Origin: an uncultured Roseburia sp.
GTDB taxonomy: Bacteria; Bacillota; Clostridia; Lachnospirales; Lachnospiraceae
NCBI GenBank assembly: GCA_900756925.1
Contig: CAAELX010000031.1
Span: forward strand, 1-7,417
DNA: 7,417 bases
Reading direction: 5' to 3'
Shown: positions 1-5,880 of the stretch, piece after piece
Layout of the letters: each line of letters opens with the position of its first letter
How positions within the stretch are numbered: position 1 is the stretch's first letter
Program-made: the position numbers and the translations under genes
The notes under the pieces: generated by a model
Seen by the model: only the letters and a program-made list of their open reading frames with translations
Database searches by the model: none
Told to the model about the DNA's origin: nothing

Positions 1-25
1 ACAGGTTCGAGCCCTGTAACTTCCA
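1..25 (+). tRNA. 3' part of a tRNA, cut by the window edge
   Basis: The window opens inside a tRNA. Positions 1-5 (ACAGG) pair with 13-17 (CCTGT) around the loop TTCGAGC, which is a normal T arm. It is followed by the 3' acceptor strand AACTTCC (18-24) and discriminator A25. The 5' end would be expected to read GGAAGTT. The anticodon lies outside the window, so the identity cannot be read; tRNA-Val is a weak guess from memory of similar acceptor stems. No CCA is encoded. Confidence 0.85.
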
Positions 26-26
26 T

Positions 27-49
27 CGGCTTTACGGAAAGTAAAGCTG
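27..49 (+). other. hairpin between two tRNA genes
   Basis: Positions 27-35 pair with 41-49 around the loop GGAAA (9 bp with one G-T pair; the core GCTTTAC/GTAAAGC is perfect). No T-run follows, so it is not an intrinsic terminator. It sits one base after the discriminator of the upstream tRNA and five bases before tRNA-Leu. A role as a spacer or RNase-processing structure in the polycistronic tRNA precursor is inference. Confidence 0.5.
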
Positions 50-54
50 TAAAT

Positions 55-138
55 GCCGGCGTGGCGGAACTGGCAGACGCGCAGGACTTAAAATCCTGTT
101 GTAGCGATACAGTACCGGTTCGATTCCGGTCGCCGGCA
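55..138 (+). tRNA. tRNA-Leu (anticodon TAA)
   Basis: Long-variable-arm (class II) tRNA. The acceptor stem GCCGGCG (55-61) pairs with CGCCGGC (131-137), with discriminator A138. The anticodon stem CAGGA/TCCTG (82-86/94-98) encloses the loop CTTAAAA, giving anticodon TAA at 89-91, which reads TTA and TTG. The variable arm lies around 99-114 and the T loop TTCGATT follows CCGG. CCA is not encoded. The extra arm together with TAA makes leucine secure. Confidence 0.96.
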
Positions 139-166
139 TTTCCCGAAAAAGGGTACTTGACAAGGG

Positions 167-175
167 TGCTATAAT
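167..175 (+). promoter_or_regulatory. extended -10 promoter for tRNA-Arg(ACG)
   Basis: TGCTATAAT at 167-175 is a perfect extended -10 element (TG-N-TATAAT). A perfect -35 hexamer TTGACA also occurs at 157-162, but only 7 bases separate the two hexamers, so they cannot act as an ordinary pair. No -35-like hexamer lies at the normal 16-18 base distance. Initiation near 182 would leave a leader of about 30 bases before the tRNA. Activity without a -35 is plausible for extended -10 promoters but is inferred here. Confidence 0.5.
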
Positions 176-212
176 AAAAGGGAAGACTGATTTTGATCAG
201 CCAAAAGAATAT

Positions 213-286
213 GTGTGCGTAGCTCAGCTGGATAGAGCACTTGGCTACGGACCAAGGTGTCGGGAGTTCGAATCTTCTCGCGCACG
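213..286 (+). tRNA. tRNA-Arg (anticodon ACG)
   Basis: The acceptor GTGTGCG (213-219) pairs fully with CGCGCAC (279-285), including one T-G pair; the discriminator is G286. The D stem GCTC/GAGC is intact. The anticodon stem CTTGG/CCAAG encloses CTACGGA, giving ACG at 247-249; the A is normally edited to inosine so the tRNA reads CGT, CGC and CGA. The T loop is TTCGAAT, with two G-T pairs in the T stem. CCA is not encoded. Confidence 0.96.
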
Positions 287-291
287 TATGA

Positions 292-321
292 GGGGACTGT
301 TTATACAGTCCCTGTTTTTTT
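292..321 (+). terminator. intrinsic terminator after the left tRNA cluster
   Basis: GGGACTGT (293-300) and ACAGTCCC (305-312) form a perfect 8-bp stem around TTAT, followed by TG and a run of seven T (315-321). It lies six bases after the tRNA-Arg discriminator and ends the tRNA transcript. Confidence 0.92.
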
Positions 322-410
322 GTCCGACGACGAACAGGTTCGGGAAAAGAATTCTTTGGCAATGAAGTCTGAACAAATACTTTGAAAAGGGATAGAGAGT
401 ATATAGGAAA

Positions 411-1436
411 ATGAGTGAGATAACAGCAGAAAGAAAAAAGAGAATAGATTTTCTGGATTATATGAAAGCAGCCTGTGTCATTATGGTAATTATCACACAT
501 TACGATTGGCAAGATAAAACAACACCGATATTTACGATGCTGATTAATATGGCAGTTCCAATTTTTATGATTATAAGCGGCTATAATTTTGCCATGTCCA
601 ACAGAAAGAAGACGGGCGGAAAATTTGGGGAGATGTATGCGTGGAGAATGATGAAACCTAAACTGGTGCGATTCCTTGTCCCATTTTTTACAGTTTGCCT
701 GGTAGAGATTGTTATGCTGCTTCTGGAGGATAAAAATATACATCCGTTCCGGATCTTTCTGATGGGAGCGTATGGTCCGGGAAGTTATTATGTCCCAATT
801 ATGATGCAGTTGTTGATTCTTTTCCCAATTATTTACAAACTTGTGGAAAAGAATGCACTGCTTGGTGTTACAATGGCAGGAATTGCAAATTTAACGTTTG
901 AAATTGCAGTAAACTGTCTGCATATAGAAAAGTATTATTACAGACTGAGTATCGGCAGATATTTATTGTTGATCGCATTCGGGTGCTATCTGTATCTGCA
1001 TCCGGAGCACCGTGTCAGCAGACGGCAGATGGCAGGAATGTTTCTGATTGGTCTGGGATATCTGATTATGGTGTTTGGCTTTGACAGGGAGCCTCTAATT
1101 TTCGAATACTGGCTTCCAACGGCGATGCCAGTTGCATTTTATATTTTCCCGATTGTCATACTGCTTTTCCGCAAGTTTTATCATGTGACAATTCCTGGCA
1201 GGATCGGAAATCTGCTCACATGGATTGGACAGGCATCCTATCATATTTTTCTTGTACAGATGGTATACTATCATTTTGAACTGGGTGGGAAAATGATGGA
1301 CATGCAGTGGTATGTTGCAATCCCGTTTCATGTTCTGGTGTCGGTAACAATAGGACTGGCATTTTATGAAGCAGATAAACGTTTTATCCGTTCTATGAGA
1401 AACATGAAATACAGATTGAAAGCAAAACTGGCATAG
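411..1436 (+). CDS. integral membrane acyltransferase, acyltransferase-3 (OafA/YrhL-like) family
   Basis: The protein has 341 residues and is rich in hydrophobic segments, about 9-10 likely membrane helices (for example near 19-32, 39-58, 84-105, 126-143, 150-170, 180-197, 207-225, 237-254, 269-287 and 300-319). The N-terminus carries the family signature RIDFLDYMKA at 11-20, then His30 at the end of helix 1, matching the LDxxR...H pattern where the His is catalytic. VPIFMIISGY (49-58) matches the conserved FxxSGF/Y motif. The late LLTWIGQASYHIFLVQ segment (268-283) matches the family's lG..S..iyL.H element, but with Gln283 where many members have His. Family members move acetyl or other acyl groups onto cell-surface glycans, membrane sugars or peptidoglycan; the substrate cannot be told. 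The start ATG411 is the only option because an in-frame stop lies at 393-395. The Shine-Dalgarno match is poor (AGG at 405-407, only 3 bases away). It stands alone between a tRNA terminator and a small gene, which suggests an accessory gene. Confidence 0.88.
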   Translation: MSEITAERKKRIDFLDYMKAACVIMVIITHYDWQDKTTPIFTMLINMAVPIFMIISGYNFAMSNRKKTGGKFGEMYAWRMMKPKLVRFLVPFFTVCLVEIVMLLLEDKNIHPFRIFLMGAYGPGSYYVPIMMQLLILFPIIYKLVEKNALLGVTMAGIANLTFEIAVNCLHIEKYYYRLSIGRYLLLIAFGCYLYLHPEHRVSRRQMAGMFLIGLGYLIMVFGFDREPLIFEYWLPTAMPVAFYIFPIVILLFRKFYHVTIPGRIGNLLTWIGQASYHIFLVQMVYYHFELGGKMMDMQWYVAIPFHVLVSVTIGLAFYEADKRFIRSMRNMKYRLKAKLA

Positions 1437-1567
1437 CAGATAGGCGAATATGGATTGAAAAAAAGAAAAGATGCATAAATTCCCCGGATTTTCAGATACT
1501 ATGTTACAGTTCACAGTAATGTGGATGGTAAAAAGAAATAAGGTAGCAAAACAAGGAGGAATTTCAA

Positions 1568-1744
1568 ATGGCAAAGAACAAGAGTCAGAGCGGAAGTAAT
1601 TATCAGGCAGAGGACTGCCATGACAGCATGGGCGGACAGAATAAGAGCTCCAATAAGAGCACGAACAGAAGCACGAATAAAAGCGCTAATAAGGCAACTG
1701 ATAAGGTGACAGATAAGATGTCAGATTCTTACGGCTCGAAGTAG
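1568..1744 (+). CDS. 58-residue hydrophilic protein with tandem N/D-K-x-S/T repeats
   Basis: The ATG at 1568 follows a perfect AAGGAGG (1553-1559) with an 8-base spacer, among the strongest ribosome binding sites in the window; the stop is TAG at 1742-1744. The head (1-24) is polar and includes AEDCH at 14-18 with the only Cys (17). Residues 25-52 are seven back-to-back copies of a four-residue unit: NKSS, NKST, NRST, NKSA, NKAT, DKVT, DKMS; the tail is DSYGSK. There is no signal peptide, membrane segment or hydrophobic core, so it is probably cytoplasmic and largely disordered or a polar helix. Asn, Lys and Ser dominate. I do not recognise a named family; similar Asn/Lys/Ser-rich small hypothetical proteins occur in Clostridia, and a spore-associated or nucleic-acid-binding role is only a guess. 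A weak possible promoter (TTGAAA 1455-1460, TAAATT 1476-1481, 15-base spacer) lies upstream. A terminator at 1871-1903 probably closes the transcript. Confidence 0.75.
   Translation: MAKNKSQSGSNYQAEDCHDSMGGQNKSSNKSTNRSTNKSANKATDKVTDKMSDSYGSK
1640..1723 (+). repeat. seven tandem 12-bp coding repeats
   Basis: Exactly 84 bases form seven 12-base units with consensus AAT AAG AGC ACN, each encoding N/D-K-x-S/T. The first four units are most alike; the last three have drifted (GAT AAG ...). The in-frame codon-quartet structure suggests growth by slippage or unequal exchange followed by divergence. Confidence 0.8.
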
Positions 1745-1811
1745 TAATTAAAAAATAGCATGCAAGCAGTCACGACGGACAGAAAAACAGCATAGAATGT
1801 ACTGAGCGAAA

Positions 1812-1844
1812 GAAAATCTGAGTATGATCCAAATGCAGATTTTC
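1812..1844 (+). other. 9-bp inverted repeat in the 3' region of the small-protein transcript
   Basis: GAAAATCTG (1812-1820) and CAGATTTTC (1836-1844) are exact reverse complements separated by 15 bases. The element lies between the small gene's stop codon and its probable terminator, so it would be part of that mRNA. No T-run follows. Confidence 0.6.
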
Positions 1845-1870
1845 AGGTGACAAAGCGCAGGACAGCGAAA

Positions 1871-1903
1871 AAAGATACCGGAAAGCAGCCGGTATCTTTT
1901 TTT
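1871..1903 (+). terminator. intrinsic terminator after the 58-residue gene
   Basis: GATACCGG (1874-1881) and CCGGTATC (1889-1896) pair perfectly around AAAGCAG, followed by a run of seven T (1897-1903). The stem can extend to 11 bp through flanking AAA/TTT, and the A-rich upstream side makes it potentially bidirectional. Confidence 0.93.
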
Positions 1904-1910
1904 ATTCATG

Positions 1911-1935
1911 ACAATAGAATGTTTCATTCTATTGT
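1911..1935. promoter_or_regulatory. perfect 11-bp inverted repeat with 3-base loop
   Basis: ACAATAGAATG (1911-1921) and CATTCTATTGT (1925-1935) are exact reverse complements separated by TTT. It begins eight bases after the terminator's T-run and is AT-rich. It could be an operator for the rhodanese gene, a second RNA hairpin, or part of a small palindromic repeat; the sequence does not decide. Confidence 0.55.
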
Positions 1936-2020
1936 ATGGTTATTGCGCACAATCCTCACAGCGTAAATTGGAGTTGCGCAATTGGCTAATAGAAGATGTG
2001 TAAAGAGAAGGGAGTCATAT

Positions 2021-2323
2021 ATGGGATTTTATACCATCTATCCAAGAGATATACAGAGTGTCTGTTTTCAAAAAAGGGCGAGAGTCGTGGATATCCGGGA
2101 GCCGGAAGCATACAGGCTGTATCACTACAGAGGGGCGGTGAATGTCCCATACAGGGAGGAGGAAGGCTGGGGGCGTTGTTTTTTGAGAAACCGGGCCCTG
2201 ATTTTGTATTGTGAATATGGAAGTACAAGTCTCTTAGCAGCAAGACAGCTTGGAAAAGAAGGATATGAAGTGTATACAGTGATCGGCGGTGCAAAAGCGA
2301 TGCAGGAATATTTTAGCAATTGA
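2021..2323 (+). CDS. single-domain rhodanese-like protein
   Basis: Starting at ATG2021 the product has 100 residues; this start is chosen because AAGGGAG at 2008-2014 lies 6 bases upstream. A TTG at 1982 in the same frame would add 13 residues but lacks a ribosome binding site. Rhodanese hallmarks are VVDIREPEAY (22-31), RGAVNVPY (37-44), the active-site strand ILYCEYGSTS (61-70) with Cys64 as the persulfide-carrying residue, and the terminal VIGGAKAMQEY (87-97). Such domains move sulfane sulfur between thiols in the cytoplasm. The loop after Cys64 (EYGSTS) lacks the arginines of the usual CRxGxR loop, so substrate choice or activity may differ from classical thiosulfate sulfurtransferase. 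Length fits the stand-alone type. The stop overlaps the -35 of the next promoter, 66 bases before the methyltransferase gene, so cotranscription is possible but not required. Confidence 0.86.
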   Translation: MGFYTIYPRDIQSVCFQKRARVVDIREPEAYRLYHYRGAVNVPYREEEGWGRCFLRNRALILYCEYGSTSLLAARQLGKEGYEVYTVIGGAKAMQEYFSN

Positions 2324-2348
2324 CAGTTGAAAATAGAACAGATAATAT
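2320..2348 (+). promoter_or_regulatory. sigma-A-type promoter of the methyltransferase-peptidase-rdgB operon
   Basis: TTGACA at 2320-2325 is a perfect -35 and overlaps the rhodanese stop codon. Seventeen bases later is TAATAT (2343-2348), a 4-of-6 match to the -10; TATAAA at 2346-2351 is a closer match but at a 20-base spacing. Start of transcription near 2355 would give a short leader with the ribosome binding site GAGGAG at 2378-2383. Confidence 0.5.
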
Positions 2349-2389
2349 AAAAGTATGTTTTTGGAACTATTTACGAAGAGGAGATTTCA

Positions 2390-3538
2390 GTGAGAACATT
2401 TGAATTACTTGTGCCTTGCCATTTCGGGTTAGAGGCAGTGTTAAAAAGAGAAATATACGATCTCGGCTATGAGATCACAAAGGTAGAAGACGGAAGAGTG
2501 ACGTTTGAGGGAGACGAGGAGGCAATCTGCCGGGCCAATATTTTTCTGCGCACGGCAGAGCGCGTCTTAATCCAGGTGGGAAGATTCAAGGCAACAACTT
2601 TTGAGGAATTGTTTCAGGGGATTAAGAACCTTCCATGGGAGGAATATATCCCGGAGGACGGAAAGTTTTGGGTGAAGAAGGCATCCTCCATTAACAGTAA
2701 GCTGTTCAGCCCGTCCGATATCCAGTCGATCGCAAAGAAGGCGATGGTGGAGCGGATGAAGCAGAAGTACAGAAAAGACTGGTTCAAAGAGGATGGGGCA
2801 CCATATCCGGTCCGGATTTTCCTGTTAAAGGATGAGGTGACAGTTGCATTGGACACATCCGGAGATTCGTTACATAAGAGGGGATACCGTACCATGACGA
2901 GTAAGGCACCGCTGACGGAGACATTGGCGGCAGCGCTAATTCTGCTGACACCGTGGAGGGCGAACCGGATTCTTGTGGATCCGTTCTGTGGAAGCGGTAC
3001 ATTCCCAATCGAGGCAGCCATGATCGTAGCGAATATTGCACCGGGCATGAACCGGGAATTTACGGCAGAGCAGTGGACGAACCTGATTGACAGGAAGCTG
3101 TGGTATGAGTGCGTGAAGGAAGCGGAGGACATGATCGACACAGAGGTCGAAGTGGACATCCAGGGATACGACATTGACGGAGATGTGGTGAAGGCGGCAA
3201 GGGAGAATGCGAAGCGTGCCGGTGTGGATCATATGATCCATTTTCAACAGCGTGCTGTAGCAGATCTGAACCACCCGAAGAAATATGGCTTTCTTATTAC
3301 CAATCCGCCATACGGGGAGCGGCTAGAGGACAAGGCAGACCTTCCGGCACTGTATACACAGATTGGAGAGGCTTACCAGAGACTTGACTCCTGGTCAATG
3401 TTTTTGATCACCAGCTATACAGACACAGAAAAATATATTGGAAGGAAGGCAGACAAGAATCGTAAGATTTATAACGGTATGCTAAAAACCTATTTCTATC
3501 AGTTTTTAGGACCGAGACCTCCTAAAAAGCAAAAGTAA
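2390..3538 (+). CDS. THUMP-domain class I SAM-dependent RNA methyltransferase (RlmL/YpsC type)
   Basis: The product has 382 residues and starts at GTG2390, six bases after GAGGAG (2378-2383). The order is an N-terminal ferredoxin-like and THUMP RNA-binding region (about 1-155), the linker motif LHKRGYR (161-167) typical of this family, and a Rossmann methyltransferase fold. Motif I is DPFCGSGTF (197-205) for S-adenosylmethionine binding, QGYDID (258-263) the acidic strand, and the catalytic motif IV NPPYGERL (305-312), as used for exocyclic amino methylation of guanine or adenine. Older annotations call such proteins N6-adenine DNA methylases, but the THUMP domain points to RNA. The E. coli relative RlmL is the N-terminal half of a fusion that makes m2G2445 in 23S rRNA; this protein is the stand-alone Firmicutes form (B. 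subtilis YpsC-like) and lacks the RlmK half. The exact target base is inference. The next gene begins 15 bases after the stop. Confidence 0.93.
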   Translation: MRTFELLVPCHFGLEAVLKREIYDLGYEITKVEDGRVTFEGDEEAICRANIFLRTAERVLIQVGRFKATTFEELFQGIKNLPWEEYIPEDGKFWVKKASSINSKLFSPSDIQSIAKKAMVERMKQKYRKDWFKEDGAPYPVRIFLLKDEVTVALDTSGDSLHKRGYRTMTSKAPLTETLAAALILLTPWRANRILVDPFCGSGTFPIEAAMIVANIAPGMNREFTAEQWTNLIDRKLWYECVKEAEDMIDTEVEVDIQGYDIDGDVVKAARENAKRAGVDHMIHFQQRAVADLNHPKKYGFLITNPPYGERLEDKADLPALYTQIGEAYQRLDSWSMFLITSYTDTEKYIGRKADKNRKIYNGMLKTYFYQFLGPRPPKKQK

Positions 3539-3553
3539 GGAAACATTTGATAC

Positions 3554-5260
3554 ATGAAATATTCAAAAAGATATATTGCCTTTACTTTGATTGTGGCAAT
3601 TGCTTTATTGATCAAATTTAATACTGTTTCAGAATCCTATCAGCGTGTGGACAGTTTCCGAGGAGCAGATCTTGAGGCGGAAACATGGAATCCGCTGATT
3701 GCAGAGAGCGTCAATGAAAATCTGCTATCGGTCGTGATTGACAATAAAGAATACACGAATGAGAAGTATCATTTTTATATGGATTCCAACCTGAATATTA
3801 TGGTTCCGGTCACGATTCTGCGGGATGCATTAAATTGTAGCGCACATATTTATGACGGTAACAGACTGTTGGTGGAGAAGCATAATAAGGAACTTTCGTT
3901 TTCCTTAGATGCCGGGGAAGTGTTGGTAAATGGAAAACGAGAGCCAGTCGTATCCCCGTTTATCGAGGAAGAACAGCAATATTATGTGAGCCTGAATGAA
4001 CTGTCACAGTATCTGGATTATTCCTACTCCTGGAATATAAAGGAAAATGAAGCGCAGGCGGCAGACGTGTCAGAGAGCACGGCGTTGATTCCAACACGCT
4101 ATGATCTGCGGGAGCGCGGGAGAGTTTCCAGGGTCAGAAATCAGGGCTCCTATGGGACGTGCTGGTCGTTTGCGGCGCTTGGAGCGATGGAGTCTGTGCT
4201 GCTCCCAGAAGAGAGCTGTCAATTTTCTGTGGATCATATGACGTTAAACAATGGCTTTAACCTGACACAGAAAGACGGCGGTGAATATACGATGGGAATG
4301 GCATATCTCGCTGCCTGGAAGGGACCGGTTTTCGAGGTGGATGACCCATATGGAGACGGGGAGACGGATGAGAGCCTGACAGCGGTGAAGCATGTGCAGG
4401 AGATGCAGGTTATCGATGGAAAGGATTATGAGAAAATCAAGGAGGCTGTTTTCAAATATGGAGGCGTACAGACTTCCATTTATAATGCATTGAAGAGTTC
4501 GCAGGCAAGATCGCCGTATTATAACCGTGCGACCAGTTCATACTGTTACATCGGTACGGAGAAGCCAAATCATGACGTCGTGATCGTCGGCTGGGATGAC
4601 AGCTATTCGAAGGACAACTTCTCAATGGATCTCGAGGGGGACGGTGCCTTTATCTGCCAGAACAGCTGGGGAAGTGAATTTGGGGAAGATGGTTTCTTCT
4701 ATATCTCCTATTATGACACTAATGTGGGAACGCATAATGTCGTGTATACAGGAATTGAGAATACGGACAATTACGACCATATTTACCAGAGTGATTTGTG
4801 TGGCTGGGTAGGACAGCTTGGCTATAATAAGGAGACGATTTACGGCGCGAATGTCTACACGGCGGGTTCTAATGAGAATCTTGTAGCGGCAAGCTTTTAT
4901 GCGACCGGAAAAGACTCTGAGTATCAGATCTATCTTGTAAAGAATTTTGAAAATGTGGAATCCTTAAGCAGCATGAAACCGGTCGCATCCGGTAAGCTCA
5001 GTAATGCAGGATATTATACAGTTCCGTTTGAACAGGAGATGGCGGTGGAAGCAGGGGAACGCTATGCGGTGGTGCTTTATATCAGCACACCGGGAGCAGT
5101 GCATCCGCTCGCAGTAGAATATAAGGCGGATAAATCAACGGAAAATGTGATTTTAGATGACGGGGAGGGCTATGTCAGCGCGAATGGATTTGAATGGGAA
5201 GATGTGAAGAACATTGAAGATGCTAATATTTGCCTGAAAGTTTTCAGTAAGAACCAGTAG
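3554..5260 (+). CDS. exported papain-family (C1) cysteine peptidase with stalk and lectin-like domains
   Basis: The product has 568 residues. Residues 7-21 form one hydrophobic segment after KYSKR, a signal peptide or membrane anchor, so the rest is outside the cell. Residues about 57-162 look like a copper-amine-oxidase-N-type stalk repeat (VVIDNKEY, MVPVTILRDAL, YYVSLNELSQYL), often found in cell-surface proteins. The peptidase follows: IPTRYDLRERG (179-189), NQGSYGTCWSFA (196-207) with oxyanion Gln197 and nucleophile Cys203, NHDVVIVGWDD (339-349) with His340, and CQNSWGSEFGEDGFF (368-382) with Asn370. All catalytic residues are present. The C-terminal part (about 400-566, beta-rich, starting near DHIYQSDLCGW) matches the lectin-like domain that often follows such peptidases in Clostridia. 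No separate propeptide, sortase motif or C-terminal anchor is seen. It starts at ATG3554 with a modest TAAGGAAA site overlapping the previous stop. Proteolysis of host, dietary or own surface proteins is possible; the substrate is unknown. Confidence 0.9.
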   Translation: MKYSKRYIAFTLIVAIALLIKFNTVSESYQRVDSFRGADLEAETWNPLIAESVNENLLSVVIDNKEYTNEKYHFYMDSNLNIMVPVTILRDALNCSAHIYDGNRLLVEKHNKELSFSLDAGEVLVNGKREPVVSPFIEEEQQYYVSLNELSQYLDYSYSWNIKENEAQAADVSESTALIPTRYDLRERGRVSRVRNQGSYGTCWSFAALGAMESVLLPEESCQFSVDHMTLNNGFNLTQKDGGEYTMGMAYLAAWKGPVFEVDDPYGDGETDESLTAVKHVQEMQVIDGKDYEKIKEAVFKYGGVQTSIYNALKSSQARSPYYNRATSSYCYIGTEKPNHDVVIVGWDDSYSKDNFSMDLEGDGAFICQNSWGSEFGEDGFFYISYYDTNVGTHNVVYTGIENTDNYDHIYQSDLCGWVGQLGYNKETIYGANVYTAGSNENLVAASFYATGKDSEYQIYLVKNFENVESLSSMKPVASGKLSNAGYYTVPFEQEMAVEAGERYAVVLYISTPGAVHPLAVEYKADKSTENVILDDGEGYVSANGFEWEDVKNIEDANICLKVFSKNQ

Positions 5261-5280
5261 GAAAAGAGAGGAATAAAAGA

Positions 5281-5880
5281 ATGAAAGAGATTATTTTTGC
5301 AACCGGGAATGCAGGGAAAATGAGAGAGATCCGGGAAATTATGGCAGACCTGAAGGTGCCGGTGCACTCGATGAAGGAAGCGGGTATAGATGTGGATATC
5401 GTGGAAGACGGGACCACTTTTGAAGAGAACGCTATGATCAAAGCGAGAGCCGTGGCAAAAGAGTCAGAGGGGGCTGTTGTGATGGCAGATGATTCCGGAC
5501 TTGAGGTGGACTATCTGAATAAAGAACCGGGCATCTATTCCGCACGTTATCTCGGGGAGGATACTTCTTATGAGATCAAGAACCAGACGATCATCGACCG
5601 GCTGGCAGGAGTGCCGAAGGAGAAGAGAACCGCACGGTTCGTCTGTGCGATCGCTGCAGTACTTCCGGATGGCAGGGAGCTTGTGACGCGCGAGACAATC
5701 GAGGGCTATATCGGGGAGAAACCGGCAGGAGAAAATGGATTTGGCTATGATCCGATTTTCTATGTGGACGAATATGGATGTTCCACAGCGGAACTTTCTG
5801 AGGAGCAGAAGAATGAAATCAGTCACCGTGGCAAAGCATTGCGTGCCATGAAAGCAAAGCTGGTAAAGGAATTAGCATGA
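5281..5880 (+). CDS. rdgB: XTP/dITP diphosphatase (non-canonical purine NTP pyrophosphatase, HAM1 family)
   Basis: The product has 199 residues, normal for the family. It hydrolyses dITP, ITP and XTP to monophosphates plus pyrophosphate in the cytoplasm, keeping deaminated purines out of DNA and RNA. Family signatures are all present: FATGNAGKMREI (6-17) for phosphate binding, the acidic Mg site around FEENA (47-51), ADDSGLEVDYL (69-79) with the likely catalytic Asp71, PGIYSARY (83-90), GENGFGYDPIF (150-160) for base recognition, and SHRGKALR (181-188). The start ATG5281 lies 20 bases after the peptidase stop, with GAGAGGA (5266-5272) as ribosome binding site. Its stop overlaps the next start by four bases, so the two are very likely translationally coupled. 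Confidence 0.97.
   Translation: MKEIIFATGNAGKMREIREIMADLKVPVHSMKEAGIDVDIVEDGTTFEENAMIKARAVAKESEGAVVMADDSGLEVDYLNKEPGIYSARYLGEDTSYEIKNQTIIDRLAGVPKEKRTARFVCAIAAVLPDGRELVTRETIEGYIGEKPAGENGFGYDPIFYVDEYGCSTAELSEEQKNEISHRGKALRAMKAKLVKELA

Larger units (their letters stand above)
1745..2020. other. intergenic stretch between the small protein and the rhodanese gene
   Basis: No convincing gene is present in these 276 bases. In order they hold a perfect 9-bp inverted repeat (1812-1820/1836-1844), the intrinsic terminator at 1871-1903, a perfect 11-bp inverted repeat (1911-1921/1925-1935), and two copies of the palindrome TGCGCA (1944-1949 and 1975-1980) whose flanks extend to an 8-bp pair, ATTGCGCA at 1942-1949 with TGCGCAAT at 1975-1982. 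No consensus promoter for the rhodanese gene stands out; the best pair is weak (TTATTG 1940-1945, TAAATT 1964-1969, 18-base spacer). Confidence 0.6.

Noticed and set aside
1095..1574. 159-codon minus-strand frame opposite the acyltransferase end
   Set aside because: It lies mostly in the shadow of a clear membrane protein gene and overlaps the ribosome binding site of the 58-residue gene; Cys/His/Phe-rich composition with no recognisable motif.
1640..1723. CRISPR-like or satellite repeat
   Set aside because: The 12-bp units are contiguous, in frame and have no spacers; they are best explained as a coding repeat.
1982..2020. TTG start for the rhodanese gene 13 codons upstream
   Set aside because: No ribosome binding site precedes TTG1982, the extra residues (ANRRCVKRRESY) fall outside the domain, and AAGGGAG is correctly placed for ATG2021.
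2614..3274. Long minus-strand frames opposite the methyltransferase gene
   Set aside because: The plus strand encodes intact THUMP-methyltransferase motifs over the same bases; the antisense peptides show no family features.
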